Below, one piece after another: positions 51,776 to 61,698 of a stretch of 64,000 nucleotides of DNA. The stretch is taken from NCBI GenBank assembly GCA_964495075.1, contig CAZBUJ010000002.1:104003-168002 (forward strand), given 5' to 3'. Origin of the DNA: JAFGJQ01 sp964495075. Its GTDB lineage: Bacteria > Planctomycetota > Phycisphaerae > UBA1845. Position 1 is the stretch's first letter, and every line of letters begins with the position of its first letter. The position numbers were made by a program, and so were the translations under genes. Under the pieces are notes generated by a model. The model was not told where the DNA came from. It saw only the letters and a list, made by a program, of their open reading frames with translations, and did no database searches.

Positions 51776-54700
51776 GTGCATCGTTCGTTAATCAGCGTGG
51801 AGCGCGGCGGCAACGGGAATCGGCGCGGGGGAATCGGTTCGAGCGTCGCGGTGTGGCCGGCGATCGTAACGGGACTGCTGCTCCTGGCGGGTGGCGCGGG
51901 TTGTCAGCCGACGAGCACTGCGCCGGCGGGAGGCGGCGGCGCGGTGGCCGCCTCGAGCGCGTGCACCAACGTGCTGGGCGCGGTGACGGGGACGACGTCC
52001 GATGATTGCGTCGTGCAGATCGCGTCGGACGCGGCGTTGGCGGCACCGGCGATCGAGATCTACAAACTGGACGCGCCGGCCGGTCAGGGTCACACGTTAC
52101 GCACGCTGTGCCCCAACCCGGAGGGGTGCGACGCGTTGTACGCCATCGGCGAAACGGCGGACGGCCTGGTCGAGTTGTCCGGTTCGGATTCGGACCCGCG
52201 ACCGGAGTACATCGTGGCCAAGGCGACGTACTCGACGCCGGCCGAGAACGCGATCGGCGTTTACTTCGGCGAGTGGGACGCGAAGGGCACGTTGGCGGCC
52301 CACGACGAATGGCAGGCGTTCCGGTGGAACGGCGAGTTGCGTTTCTCCGCCCGCGGCTACTTCGGCGAAGGGGACGTCACTTTGACGTTCGAGTTCTGGC
52401 GGCGCGACCGGGATGCTTCGGGCGGCGCGGACGCCGCCTGGCTGCGATCGCCGGCCGGCACGGTCACGCTGCGGGCGGTGCCCAACACCCAGTGCCACTG
52501 CTGTGACGGGTGTAACACTACGGACTCGTCCGCGGATTGCGGATTGACCAGCCGCGAAGCCGCGGGAGGGTGCCAGGAACTGGCACGACTTGTGGCCGGC
52601 GATGCCAGCGCTCGCGTTTTCGCGGGCGGCGGCGATCCCATCCGCGCCCCGCGGGCGTGGCGGCTGGCCAACGGCGACATCCAGATGCGGTTGGACGGGT
52701 GCCAGGAATCGGTCATCGTGACTCCGGCGCCCGACTACGTGACCGGCCTGGTTATCCCGGAAGAGCAAGCCGGCCAGGACGGCACGCTCATCATCCGCAA
52801 TACGAATCCGGACCAACGGCGCATCCACACCTACGAGCCGGGCCCCGACGGCACCACGTTGCGGCTCGTGCGAACCGCATTCTACAACTACGAGGTCGAA
52901 TGCTCCTACGTCTACGACCGCGAGGGCCGACTCTCCCGCATCGTCAGCGGCGAGCCGTCGTCGAGCACGTTCATCCAGCTAACCTACGACGACGAAGACC
53001 GTCTGATCCGGCTGGTGCCGCAAATGTTCGGCCGGCTTCGTGAGGAGCGGGCGCAAACGCTGATCTACGACGGCGACCGCGTGGTGGGAGTGGAGGGAGG
53101 TGGCTGTACCTCGTGCGCCACCCGGCAGAAGCGCATCTATCACGACGCGGACGGGCGTCTCGAGTCGATCACCGATGCCGACGGCGAAGAACTGGAGCGA
53201 CTGTCCTACGACGAAGCGGGCCGGCTGGTCCTGCACGAAAAGCGGAATGACGCGAACGAGCTGGTCGTCGTCAAGGCGATCGCCTACGACACGTCGAGCG
53301 ACGGCCGGCGGACGGTCACCGTCCGCGAGCCGGTCTCCGACACGATGGAGCGGATCGCCGTCGAGAAGTACGACGCCAACGGGCGTCTGACCCGGCTCAA
53401 GGAATACACCGACCTGTTCCCGATCGGGAGCGCGCCGAGCGGTGACGCGCTTGAAACACGGTACACCTATTCCGTGAGCCGCGATCCGACCACCGGCATT
53501 CGCACCCGCGTCACGGAAGTCACCAATCCGGCCAGCGTGACCTCGGTGACCGTGCTGCGCTGGTTCGAGGCGCCGGCCGAGGCGGCGGACGCGTCGCTGG
53601 ACGGGGCGATGACGCGATTGCTCAAGGCGGCCAGCGGTGACCCGTCCGGCGAACCGGCGGGCATGGCCGACCTGCCCGGGGCCCCCGCCCTGCCGGGGGA
53701 GGTGACGGCGGTCGCGTCGCGCTACCTGTGGACGTACACCCGCGGCCGCGACGGCGGCGTCACCGACTCCGAGGTGACGGCATCCGTGTACAACGAAGCG
53801 GCCGGTACGCACGTCCCCGTCTACCGCGTGGATCGACGCGGCGGCGCGACCGAATTGCGATACGACGCGGACGGCCGGATCGCAGAGCGCGTACTGCCGG
53901 CCGTGGCCCTGCTGGAAGGCAAAGGCATCGTCCGGGCCCGCACTACTTACGCGTACGACGAGCGCGGTCGGCTCCGCCGGGAAGGTCGCACCGGCGCGGC
54001 GGACGACATGATCTACACCGACTACGAGTACGACGAGTTCGGCCGCATGATCGGCCTGACCGCAAACGCCGCGGCCGCCACCGCGAAGGCGAAATCAGCC
54101 ACCCGCTACCGCTTCAACAGCTTCGGCGAGCAGACGGCCGTCATCGACCCGCGGGGTACGGTGACGGAGACTGTTTACGACGAGGCAGGCCGGGCAGTGG
54201 ACGAAATCGTCTACGTCGACGGGGCCGACGATCTCGTCCTGGGCCAGACACGGTACGAGTACGACGACCACGGCAACCTGGCCCGTGTTCGCACCGCGAT
54301 CGATGACGAGCCGTTTGCCTTCGGCTCGCCGAAAGCGTGGTCCGACACGACCTACACCTATGACACGGCTGGCCGCCGGATCGCCGAGTCCTTGCCGGGC
54401 CCGGACGGCAGCACGATGACCACGACCTTCCGGTACGACTACCAGGGTCGGCAGATCGAGCAGGTCAATCCGAACGGATCGATCAAGCGAACAACGTACG
54501 ACGGGCTGGGCCGCAAGGTCGAAGAAGCCACGTCGGGCCGGGGCGTGGAGCCGGTGGTGGATCGATACGTCTACGGCCCGGACGGCTGGCTGGCCCAACG
54601 GATCGATGCCTCCGGTGAGGCCACGCGCTACGAGTACGACGAGTTCGGTCGCCAGCGCTCCGAGACCCGGGGTGACGCGACCCGCACGGAATACGAGTAT

Positions 54701-57700
54701 GACAACGCGGGACTGCTCCGCCACACCGAGGTGCTCGACCTATCCGACGATCGCGTGTTGTCGGATACCGTCGTCACGCGCGATGAGTTGGGCCGACAGA
54801 TTGTCTCCCGCCGGCGCGCCGTCGCCGGTGTCGACGGCAAGACCGACGCCATCCGGCTGCAGGTGTTCGACATCGAGGGGCGGAAAACGGCTACGATCGA
54901 CAAGGCGGCGAACAACACGAACTTGCGAGAGTTCGAATCGGGTGACCGCCAGCGACGAACGATCTTCGACGCCCTGAACCGGCCGATCGCCACTATCGAT
55001 CCGATGGGCACGGTCACCGAGAACGAATACGACGCGGCTGGCCGGCTGGTGTCACGCACCGTCGATCCCGGCGGACTGTCGCTGACGATGACCTACGTCG
55101 CCGACGCCCGGGGGCGGACGCGCCGCGTGACCGACCCCGACGGACACACCACCGTGTACGACTTCGACACGCGGGGGAAACCGACACGCGTGTGGCAGGT
55201 CAACAAGGACGGCGCACCGCTGTCGCAGTCCCGGCTCGAGTACGATCTGGGTGGCCGGCTGACGCGCATGATTCGCATGCGGGATCCGGCCAGCAACGCG
55301 GCGCCGGACACGAATCGCGATTCGATCACCGAACGGCGGTATCACCCGGGCGGCGCGGCCGGCGCGGGCAAAGTCTCGCATCAGATGGTGAACGTCGGCG
55401 ACCAGGTCCGGTCGACGACGATGACCTACGACGGCATCGGCCGCCTGACACGCGTCTCGCACCCGGTGGACCCCGACACGAACTTCGAAACGTTCGAGTA
55501 TGACGCGAAGACCGGACGGATCGCGGCCCACACCATCTCCGATCCGATGGGCGTCCGTCGCACGGAATACGTGTATTCGCCGTCGATGAGCGAGGTGATC
55601 GTCCGTCAGATCGGCAGCGACGGGTCGCCACCGCTGGAGTCGCGGTACACGTACGACGGGCTCGGGCGGGCCACCAGCGTCGTCGGCCCGGACGGCAACG
55701 AAACGCAGGTCCGCTACAACCTGCTCGGGCTCGAGATCGAGCGCACCGAAGACGCCGGCGGGCTGGCCCGGGTCACCCGCCGCGCCTACGACCGCCATGG
55801 GAACCTCGCGGCAGTCATCGCGGCGGACACCACCGCCGAGTTGATTACCGAGTACGAGTATGACGCGGCCGGTCGACGTACGGTGACTCGCTATCCCGAC
55901 GACGGCGTGGGAGGCGAGTCCGGTGAGATCCGGCAGCGGTACGACGCGGCGGGCCGACTTCTGGAACGGGTCGACCAGCGGGGGATCGCCACGCGGTACG
56001 AGTACGACGGCCGCGGATTGATGATCCGCACGTTCGTGCCGGGCGGCGGCGTCGACCACGCGTTCGCGTACGACGGCGCAGGGCGGTTGACCGACTATGC
56101 ATCGGACGATCGGAACCACGGGCATCGCACCTACGACGGCCTCGGGCGGCTGGTGGCGGAAGAGCAGACGGTGGACGGGGTGGTCAAGACGGTGTCGGCT
56201 GAGTACGGTCCGGCCGGCGACCGCGTGGCGCTGACCTATCCGGCGGACACGGCAACGGTGCTTGCGTTCGAGTACGACGAAGCCGGCCGGAACACGCGCA
56301 TCCGCCGGGACGGTCGTCCCGTTGTCGAGTACGTTCACCACGGCGACTTTGTCACGCAGCGGCGCGTGCTGACCGACCAGGCGGTGGCGATCGAGACGGC
56401 CCGGCACTACGACGGGCACCGCCGCACCATCGGCATTCGCAACGTGGTCGGCGAAACGGACCTGATCTCCTTCGCGCTGGATCGCGACGCGGTCGGTTCG
56501 CCCAGCTCCTGCCGGCAGAACAGCGATGTCGTCCCGACGTGGGACCTCGAGTACACCTACGACACGCTCGGTCGTCTGACACGCGTCGACTACTTCGGCG
56601 CGGTGACCGGCGACGAGCGATTCGAATACGACGCCCTCGGCAACCGTGAGCATTACTGGGCCCGGGAGTGCGAGCCGACGGCGGCCGGCGAGGGCACGGC
56701 CTACCGGCACAACGAGGGCAACGAGTACACCCAGGTTATCGACAACGACGTTGCGGCGGCCACGCGGTACGACGCCGCAGGCAACCTGGTGCTCGACGAG
56801 CGCGGGTACGGCTACGAGTACGACCACGGCAACCGGCTGGTCCGCGTCTTCGCGGATGTCGACGGCGACGGCGTACGCGATGCGGGCGAAGCTGTACACG
56901 CCGAGTACACGTACGACGCGCTGGGCCGTCGCACGCAAACGACCATCGACGGTCGCACGTTGCGTTACGTGTACGACGACCAGTCGGTGCTCGTCGAGTA
57001 CGACGATCGAGACCCGGCGACGCCCTACCGCTGGTATATCCACGGGACGACCTACGTCGACGAGCGGGCGGTGATGTTCACGAATGATCCGGACGTCGGC
57101 GACGCCGGCACGGATGATTACTACTACCTGCTCGGTGACCTCGACAACGTGGTCGGGATCGTGGGCGACCGCGGTCAGCTGGTCGAGGCGGTGCAGTACG
57201 ACGCGTACGGCATGCCGCGACCGTACGGGCTGGCGGGTGACGAGGATCACGACGGGGACGTGGACGGCCGCGACTACGATCGTCTCACGAAGACGGGCGA
57301 CGCGGGCGGTGCGCCGGCGCCGCCCACGGCCGGCCTGACCTTCACCGCGGCGTCGGGCGAAGCCGGTGAGATCTGGTTCACGGGGGCGATCGGTTCGGCG
57401 GAGTACACGCCGGCTCCGCCGGAGGCGTTCCGCGCCAGCTCGCCGGGTGCCCTCAGCCATTATTACTTCACGGGTCGGACCCTCGACGTGTTCGACGCGC
57501 AGGCGATGTCGTTGCAGTACTCGCGGGCCCGGCATTACGACGGCATGCACGGCCGGTTCCTCCAGCGCGACCCTACCGGGTATCGCGACGGCATGAACTT
57601 GTACAACTATGCCCGATCGAACCCGACGCGTTTCGTGGACCCGTGGGGCTTGGAGAGTGACGGAAAGGACTACCAGCGCTCGCCGACCCTGGGTTCCGTT

Positions 57701-58474
57701 CAGGAGATAAAGGCGCTGCACGGTTGTCCGTGCATCTTCACGATGCGAACGCACGCCTACGGGCTCCCCTACCACGACGGCATTGAAGCGATGGTGCAGG
57801 AGCTCCTGCAACTCAACGTAGTCGAGAAGTACATCGGCGTCGGGCACACCTGGCTGCGGCTGGAGGCGGACGGCTCGGTTATCCAGGGTGGTCACTCGGG
57901 CGAGACCGGCGTGGCGGCGAGAAACCCGCGGATCACCTCGGACTCGTTCCTGTACCTGTCAACCGGGTTGCTTCGCCTGGCGTTGACGCCATCGAACTGG
58001 CCGAGCCCCATGCCCCATCTGGAGTCGTATGCCGATCCGGCGAACCCGGTGGCCTGGGCGTTCTACCTGTACGAGGACGGGTTCTGGGCCCCGAACTCCG
58101 CCTCCCACCCGACCATCACCCGCGAGTGCAGCTGGTGCGTGAACTCGGAGCAGGCCCGGGCGATGAAAGCGAGGATCCATCACTTGCGCGAGGCGGGCGG
58201 AGCGGCGCTGGCCGAGTTCGGCCTGACCGGCTGGCAGTGTTCGGTCACCGCCCAGTCGGTCGGGGAGGAAGGCGGCATCCATTTTGAAACGCGGGTCACG
58301 CACGACGTGCCGCGGTCGATCAACGTCTCGTTGTTCGGTGTGACGGCCCCGCTCCCGTTGTGGTCCAACCGACCTGAGCTGAGCAGCATCACCTTTGCGG
58401 TGCCCGACAAGTCGCAGGACGAGATGTTCTACTGGCGCGGCCCGGAGGCATACCACAAGATCTGCAAGCCGTAG
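51776..58474 (+). CDS. Giant RHS/YD-repeat lipoprotein with dockerin-like insertion and C-terminal papain-like domain
   Basis: A 2232-residue surface protein starting at GTG 51776. A signal with lipobox LAGGAGC (Cys43) predicts lipidation. Residues about 45-370 form a beta-rich N-domain with a cysteine cluster (TQCHCCDGCNTTDSSADCG). YD repeats (Y-D-x-x-G-R-x) run from about 375 to 1810, enough for a large RHS shell. The core is split: after VQYDAYGMPRPYG comes a dockerin-like motif (DEDHDGDVDGRDYDRL, about 1821-1836) and 60 further residues before YYFTGRTLD, RARHYDGMHGRFLQRDPTGY and NPTRFVDPWGL. The variable C-terminus (about 1960-2232) has GHTWLRLEADGSVIQGGHSG and, later, RECSWCVNSEQARAM, an order of His then Cys as in permuted papain-like (LRAT/NlpC-type) folds. 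No immunity-like gene follows. Confidence 0.88.
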   Translation: MHRSLISVERGGNGNRRGGIGSSVAVWPAIVTGLLLLAGGAGCQPTSTAPAGGGGAVAASSACTNVLGAVTGTTSDDCVVQIASDAALAAPAIEIYKLDAPAGQGHTLRTLCPNPEGCDALYAIGETADGLVELSGSDSDPRPEYIVAKATYSTPAENAIGVYFGEWDAKGTLAAHDEWQAFRWNGELRFSARGYFGEGDVTLTFEFWRRDRDASGGADAAWLRSPAGTVTLRAVPNTQCHCCDGCNTTDSSADCGLTSREAAGGCQELARLVAGDASARVFAGGGDPIRAPRAWRLANGDIQMRLDGCQESVIVTPAPDYVTGLVIPEEQAGQDGTLIIRNTNPDQRRIHTYEPGPDGTTLRLVRTAFYNYEVECSYVYDREGRLSRIVSGEPSSSTFIQLTYDDEDRLIRLVPQMFGRLREERAQTLIYDGDRVVGVEGGGCTSCATRQKRIYHDADGRLESITDADGEELERLSYDEAGRLVLHEKRNDANELVVVKAIAYDTSSDGRRTVTVREPVSDTMERIAVEKYDANGRLTRLKEYTDLFPIGSAPSGDALETRYTYSVSRDPTTGIRTRVTEVTNPASVTSVTVLRWFEAPAEAADASLDGAMTRLLKAASGDPSGEPAGMADLPGAPALPGEVTAVASRYLWTYTRGRDGGVTDSEVTASVYNEAAGTHVPVYRVDRRGGATELRYDADGRIAERVLPAVALLEGKGIVRARTTYAYDERGRLRREGRTGAADDMIYTDYEYDEFGRMIGLTANAAAATAKAKSATRYRFNSFGEQTAVIDPRGTVTETVYDEAGRAVDEIVYVDGADDLVLGQTRYEYDDHGNLARVRTAIDDEPFAFGSPKAWSDTTYTYDTAGRRIAESLPGPDGSTMTTTFRYDYQGRQIEQVNPNGSIKRTTYDGLGRKVEEATSGRGVEPVVDRYVYGPDGWLAQRIDASGEATRYEYDEFGRQRSETRGDATRTEYEYDNAGLLRHTEVLDLSDDRVLSDTVVTRDELGRQIVSRRRAVAGVDGKTDAIRLQVFDIEGRKTATIDKAANNTNLREFESGDRQRRTIFDALNRPIATIDPMGTVTENEYDAAGRLVSRTVDPGGLSLTMTYVADARGRTRRVTDPDGHTTVYDFDTRGKPTRVWQVNKDGAPLSQSRLEYDLGGRLTRMIRMRDPASNAAPDTNRDSITERRYHPGGAAGAGKVSHQMVNVGDQVRSTTMTYDGIGRLTRVSHPVDPDTNFETFEYDAKTGRIAAHTISDPMGVRRTEYVYSPSMSEVIVRQIGSDGSPPLESRYTYDGLGRATSVVGPDGNETQVRYNLLGLEIERTEDAGGLARVTRRAYDRHGNLAAVIAADTTAELITEYEYDAAGRRTVTRYPDDGVGGESGEIRQRYDAAGRLLERVDQRGIATRYEYDGRGLMIRTFVPGGGVDHAFAYDGAGRLTDYASDDRNHGHRTYDGLGRLVAEEQTVDGVVKTVSAEYGPAGDRVALTYPADTATVLAFEYDEAGRNTRIRRDGRPVVEYVHHGDFVTQRRVLTDQAVAIETARHYDGHRRTIGIRNVVGETDLISFALDRDAVGSPSSCRQNSDVVPTWDLEYTYDTLGRLTRVDYFGAVTGDERFEYDALGNREHYWARECEPTAAGEGTAYRHNEGNEYTQVIDNDVAAATRYDAAGNLVLDERGYGYEYDHGNRLVRVFADVDGDGVRDAGEAVHAEYTYDALGRRTQTTIDGRTLRYVYDDQSVLVEYDDRDPATPYRWYIHGTTYVDERAVMFTNDPDVGDAGTDDYYYLLGDLDNVVGIVGDRGQLVEAVQYDAYGMPRPYGLAGDEDHDGDVDGRDYDRLTKTGDAGGAPAPPTAGLTFTAASGEAGEIWFTGAIGSAEYTPAPPEAFRASSPGALSHYYFTGRTLDVFDAQAMSLQYSRARHYDGMHGRFLQRDPTGYRDGMNLYNYARSNPTRFVDPWGLESDGKDYQRSPTLGSVQEIKALHGCPCIFTMRTHAYGLPYHDGIEAMVQELLQLNVVEKYIGVGHTWLRLEADGSVIQGGHSGETGVAARNPRITSDSFLYLSTGLLRLALTPSNWPSPMPHLESYADPANPVAWAFYLYEDGFWAPNSASHPTITRECSWCVNSEQARAMKARIHHLREAGGAALAEFGLTGWQCSVTAQSVGEEGGIHFETRVTHDVPRSINVSLFGVTAPLPLWSNRPELSSITFAVPDKSQDEMFYWRGPEAYHKICKP

Positions 58475-58621
58475 GACCGCGGCAAAGATGCGCCGGTCAT
58501 CAAGACCCGAGACCGTCACGGTCCGGCCCGGGCGGTCCGTTCCTGTTTGTGCCCGGTTTGTCCGCGTCCTGGAAGCCGGCGCTTCCGCCCGCCGCACGGC
58601 CTGGTGTGTCACGCGGTCCGG

Positions 58622-60289
58622 TCACGAATCCGCCGCCGGTTCCACCTCGTCGACGGGCATGAGTTTCCGCACCTGCGAGGCAATCTCCGCGCCGACGCCG
58701 TCTTCCTCGTCCGCCACCACCTGCGCTCCGGCCATCGCCAGTTGCCAACGGTGCAAGTGATACCGCGCCCGAACCACGATCATCGTATCCGGCGACAGCG
58801 AACGCACCTGCTCGATGACTCTCCGCGACGTCGTTGTGTCCGGCACCGTTACCGCAACCACGCGGGCCGTGCCCACGTGCAGCCGCTCCAACACTTCCGC
58901 ACGCGTGGCATCGCCGATGTGTGTCTCGAGCCCGTAGGATCGCGCGACGGCCGCCGACTTCGGGTTGAGTTCAACCACCACGATCTTGGACTGGTGTTCC
59001 TGCAGCAGCTCTTCGGCCACCCGCTGGCCGGCCGGTCCGAAGCCCACGATCACGACGTGGCCACCACGGTCCGCCCCGGGCTCGCTCGTTTCCGCCGCCC
59101 GACTCGCCCCGCCGGCGGGCCACTCGCGCCACACGGCGGCCAGACGCGGCGCCACCGCCACCAGATACGGAGTCAGAAACAGCGTCACGATCGTGGCTGA
59201 TACCATCAGCTTGAACAGAGCGTCGCTGATCAGTTCCGCATCCAACCCCACGTCGGCGAGCACGAACGAAAACTCGCCGACCTGGGCGAGGCACGTTCCG
59301 GTCGCCACCGCGTACCCGAACGACCGGCGAAACAGCCATACCGCTCCGCAGGTCAGGACCGTCTTGCCGACCACGATCGCCGCCACCAGGGCCGCCACCG
59401 GCAGCCAGTGACCGACCACCCACCGCGGATCGGCGAGCATGCCGATCGAACTGAAGAAGAGCGTCACGAACAAGGTCCTCAGCGGCGCGACGTCGGCGCG
59501 AATCACCGTCGCGAACGGCGAGCCGGCCAGCAGGATCCCCGCCACGAATGCCCCGATCGCCGGCGACAGGCCGATCCGGTGGGCCGCCCACGCCGCGCCC
59601 ACCACCATGACAATCGCGAGCAGCACGGGCAACTCACGATTCCGGGCCGCCTCCCTTACGCTCAAGAGCACCGGGGCCACGCGATTCAGCAGCACGTACG
59701 ACACCCCGGCAAACAGCGCCGCCGCTCCGATCGCACGCGCCAACTCCCAACCCGCCTGTCCCAGCGAACCGGCCCCCGCCAGCACCGCGACCAGGATCAC
59801 CATCGGCAGCACCGCCGCATCCTGAAGCAGCAGGATGCCCAACGCGTTGCGCCCGTGAACGCTGTCGATCTCCGCGCGGTTAACCAGCAGACGCAACACG
59901 CAGGCCGTGCTGCTCAACGTGATCATGGCGCCCACCGCCAGCGACGACCGCCCGCCGAGCCCGCCCGCCAGACAGATACCCGCCGTGACCAGACTTGTCA
60001 GCACGATCTGAAGCGTTCCGGCCCGCAGCGCGAGCCCACCGATGCTGCGTAAACGGCGCCAGGAGAACTCGAGCCCGATGGCGAACAGCAGCATCGCCAC
60101 CCCCAGTTCCGCGATCGTCGACACCGCTTCGTGATTCGGCATCCAATCGAGCGCATGGGGACCGAGCAGCGTGCCCGCGAGCAGATAACCGAGGATGGCG
60201 CTCTGCCGCAGTCGCTCGCAGAGACCGCCCAACACGATCGCCGCCGCCAGCAGGAACAGGATATCCAGCAGGGCCGTCCAGAGATCCAC
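58622..60289 (-). CDS. KefB-type CPA2 cation/proton antiporter with RCK domain
   Basis: Inner-membrane monovalent cation:proton antiporter-2 of 555 residues. GTG 60289 (VDLWTALLDILFLLAAAIVL) is chosen: GGGAGG lies 7 bases upstream and the sequence beyond it is not conserved. The Na/H exchanger domain (about 1-385) includes LGYLLAGTLLGPHAL, FAIGLEFSWRRLRSIGG and AFVAGILLAGSPFA. The RCK/TrkA-N domain (about 408-530) has the nucleotide motif VVIVGFGPAGQRVAEELLQE followed by VVVELNPKSAAVARSYG and GDATRAEVLERL. Likely K+ efflux gated by nucleotide or glutathione adducts, as in Kef systems; no ancillary KefF/G gene is present. Confidence 0.9.
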   Translation of the reverse strand: MDLWTALLDILFLLAAAIVLGGLCERLRQSAILGYLLAGTLLGPHALDWMPNHEAVSTIAELGVAMLLFAIGLEFSWRRLRSIGGLALRAGTLQIVLTSLVTAGICLAGGLGGRSSLAVGAMITLSSTACVLRLLVNRAEIDSVHGRNALGILLLQDAAVLPMVILVAVLAGAGSLGQAGWELARAIGAAALFAGVSYVLLNRVAPVLLSVREAARNRELPVLLAIVMVVGAAWAAHRIGLSPAIGAFVAGILLAGSPFATVIRADVAPLRTLFVTLFFSSIGMLADPRWVVGHWLPVAALVAAIVVGKTVLTCGAVWLFRRSFGYAVATGTCLAQVGEFSFVLADVGLDAELISDALFKLMVSATIVTLFLTPYLVAVAPRLAAVWREWPAGGASRAAETSEPGADRGGHVVIVGFGPAGQRVAEELLQEHQSKIVVVELNPKSAAVARSYGLETHIGDATRAEVLERLHVGTARVVAVTVPDTTTSRRVIEQVRSLSPDTMIVVRARYHLHRWQLAMAGAQVVADEEDGVGAEIASQVRKLMPVDEVEPAADS

Positions 60290-60747
60290 TGTGAGCCTCC
60301 CGCCTCGCCCCCCAGAGCCGCTCGGCAACGGACATTCGTTCCCACCCCGAAGCCACGGCCGGGGATTCCCCGTCTGTCGAGCCTCGAGCCGGCATCGTAC
60401 GCGAGCCACCGATCCGACTCCAGCCAAAACGATCTCCTCCCCCGCGGAGCACGCCCATACCCCCGCGCCGTCGGGCCCCGTCCGGCCGTAACATCTCCGG
60501 AACAACCAGTCCGCCCCGCACCCCACCCACGCGGCTTGCCTCACCTCACCGCGCCGTTTGGACCGCCTGTAATCACCCACGTCGCCGAAACGCCTCGTCC
60601 CGCGTCCCCGTTGATCGCCGATGATCGCCGAAGGCGATCACCAATTCATCATTCGTCATTCAAACGCCGCCGGCCCGGCTGTGCCATCTCCTGGCACGGC
60701 TCGGGCCGGCGGAAGAACTACCCGGCTTCGTCAATACCGGAACGCGG
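60290..60747. other. Intergenic with REP-like element
   Basis: No gene seen. The 3' part carries the interspersed palindrome (60611-60661), close to the end of the PrcB-like gene. Confidence 0.55.
60611..60661 (-). repeat. REP-like interspersed palindrome with ATT-rich tail
   Basis: TTGATCGCCGATGATCGCC, then GAA and GGCGATCACCAATTCATCAT, then TCGTCATTC. The central TGATCGCC/GGCGATCA palindrome has an 8-bp stem with a 3-base loop. The element lies 3' of the PrcB-like gene. Confidence 0.65.
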
Positions 60748-61698
60748 TCATTTGCCGGTGGCGGCGAGCGGCGGCTCCTCCGGGTGTAGGATCAGGTCGA
60801 CCACCGTGGCGTGGCTTGAATGCACCTGCACCGGCCAGCCACGCGGAGCGTAGCCTTCCGCAGCGGCCACGATTTCGTACCGGCCGGGGCGGACGTCGAT
60901 GAATCGATAGAAACCGTCCTCGTCGGTGAGGCGACGGGCGACGACCTCCGGCTCCTCGCCCGGCTGGATCAGCCGCACCAACGCCCCTTCCAACGGGACC
61001 GGCCGCGCCTCCGGCTCGTCCGCGGCCAGCACGCGCCCCACGACCATACCCGGCCGATGAGGCGGGGCGTGCGACACGAACAGCGCCGACGCCCACCGCG
61101 GCAGGCATCGGTTCGAGACCACCGCGATGTGGAACGGGTTCGTGATCATCTCCAACGGACCGGGCCAGTTGTTGACGGCCACGTCGATCACCGTCGCCCC
61201 TTCGCAGCGAGTCGCGCGGGTGATGCCGATGGCCGGTCCGCCGCCTGAGGTCCGCACGCCGAGGATGGCCACCACGACCACGGAGTCCTCGAAGTCGATC
61301 TCCGGCAACGGCGGGGCCGGATCGAGCGGAGCGGTGTGGTGCTCCCAGAACCAGGCCCACGTCTCGTGGTCGCGGATCACCATCCGCAGACCACGGAACC
61401 GCGGACTGTGCAGGCCGAACCCACTCACCGGACCGCGACCGATCGTTCGCACACGGCACTCGCAGCAGCACGCCGCGTCTTCCGTGCACTCGTCGCAGGA
61501 CTCGATCGCGTCGGCCACCAGCTCGTCGGTGGGCGCCACCGTCTCCTCGATCGTCGTTTCCCCCTCCGCTACGTACTCGATCGTCGGCGCGAGTTCCGGC
61601 AACTCGGCGTTGATCGAACCGAACGGCTGCCCCCACAGGGGCCCTGCCCCCATACCGATGGCTGCACATGCGCAGACCATGACCATGGCTCTGGACAT
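60748..61698 (-). CDS. Secreted PrcB-like protein with carboxypeptidase-regulatory-like domain
   Basis: Exported protein of 316 residues with a near-perfect ribosome binding site (AAAGGAGG, 7 bases before ATG 61698). The signal peptide (MSRAMVMVCACAAIGMGAGP, cleaved near LWGQ) is followed by an acidic stretch and a cysteine cluster (ESCDECTEDAACCCECR). The PrcB C-terminal-type domain (about 100-205) includes GLRMVIRDHETWAWFWEHHT and VVAILGVRTSGGGPAIGITR; such domains occur in protease-complex and adhesion proteins. Residues about 218-305 form a carboxypeptidase regulatory-like beta sandwich (LTDEDGFYRFIDVRPGRYEI, VAAAEGYAPR). An accessory extracellular protein is likely; no protease gene is adjacent. 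Confidence 0.75.
   Translation of the reverse strand: MSRAMVMVCACAAIGMGAGPLWGQPFGSINAELPELAPTIEYVAEGETTIEETVAPTDELVADAIESCDECTEDAACCCECRVRTIGRGPVSGFGLHSPRFRGLRMVIRDHETWAWFWEHHTAPLDPAPPLPEIDFEDSVVVVAILGVRTSGGGPAIGITRATRCEGATVIDVAVNNWPGPLEMITNPFHIAVVSNRCLPRWASALFVSHAPPHRPGMVVGRVLAADEPEARPVPLEGALVRLIQPGEEPEVVARRLTDEDGFYRFIDVRPGRYEIVAAAEGYAPRGWPVQVHSSHATVVDLILHPEEPPLAATGK

Noticed and set aside
51776..58621. Classical RHS polymorphic toxin-immunity pair
   Set aside because: No same-strand gene follows within the window that could encode immunity, and the C-terminal tip is not a toxin family I recognise.
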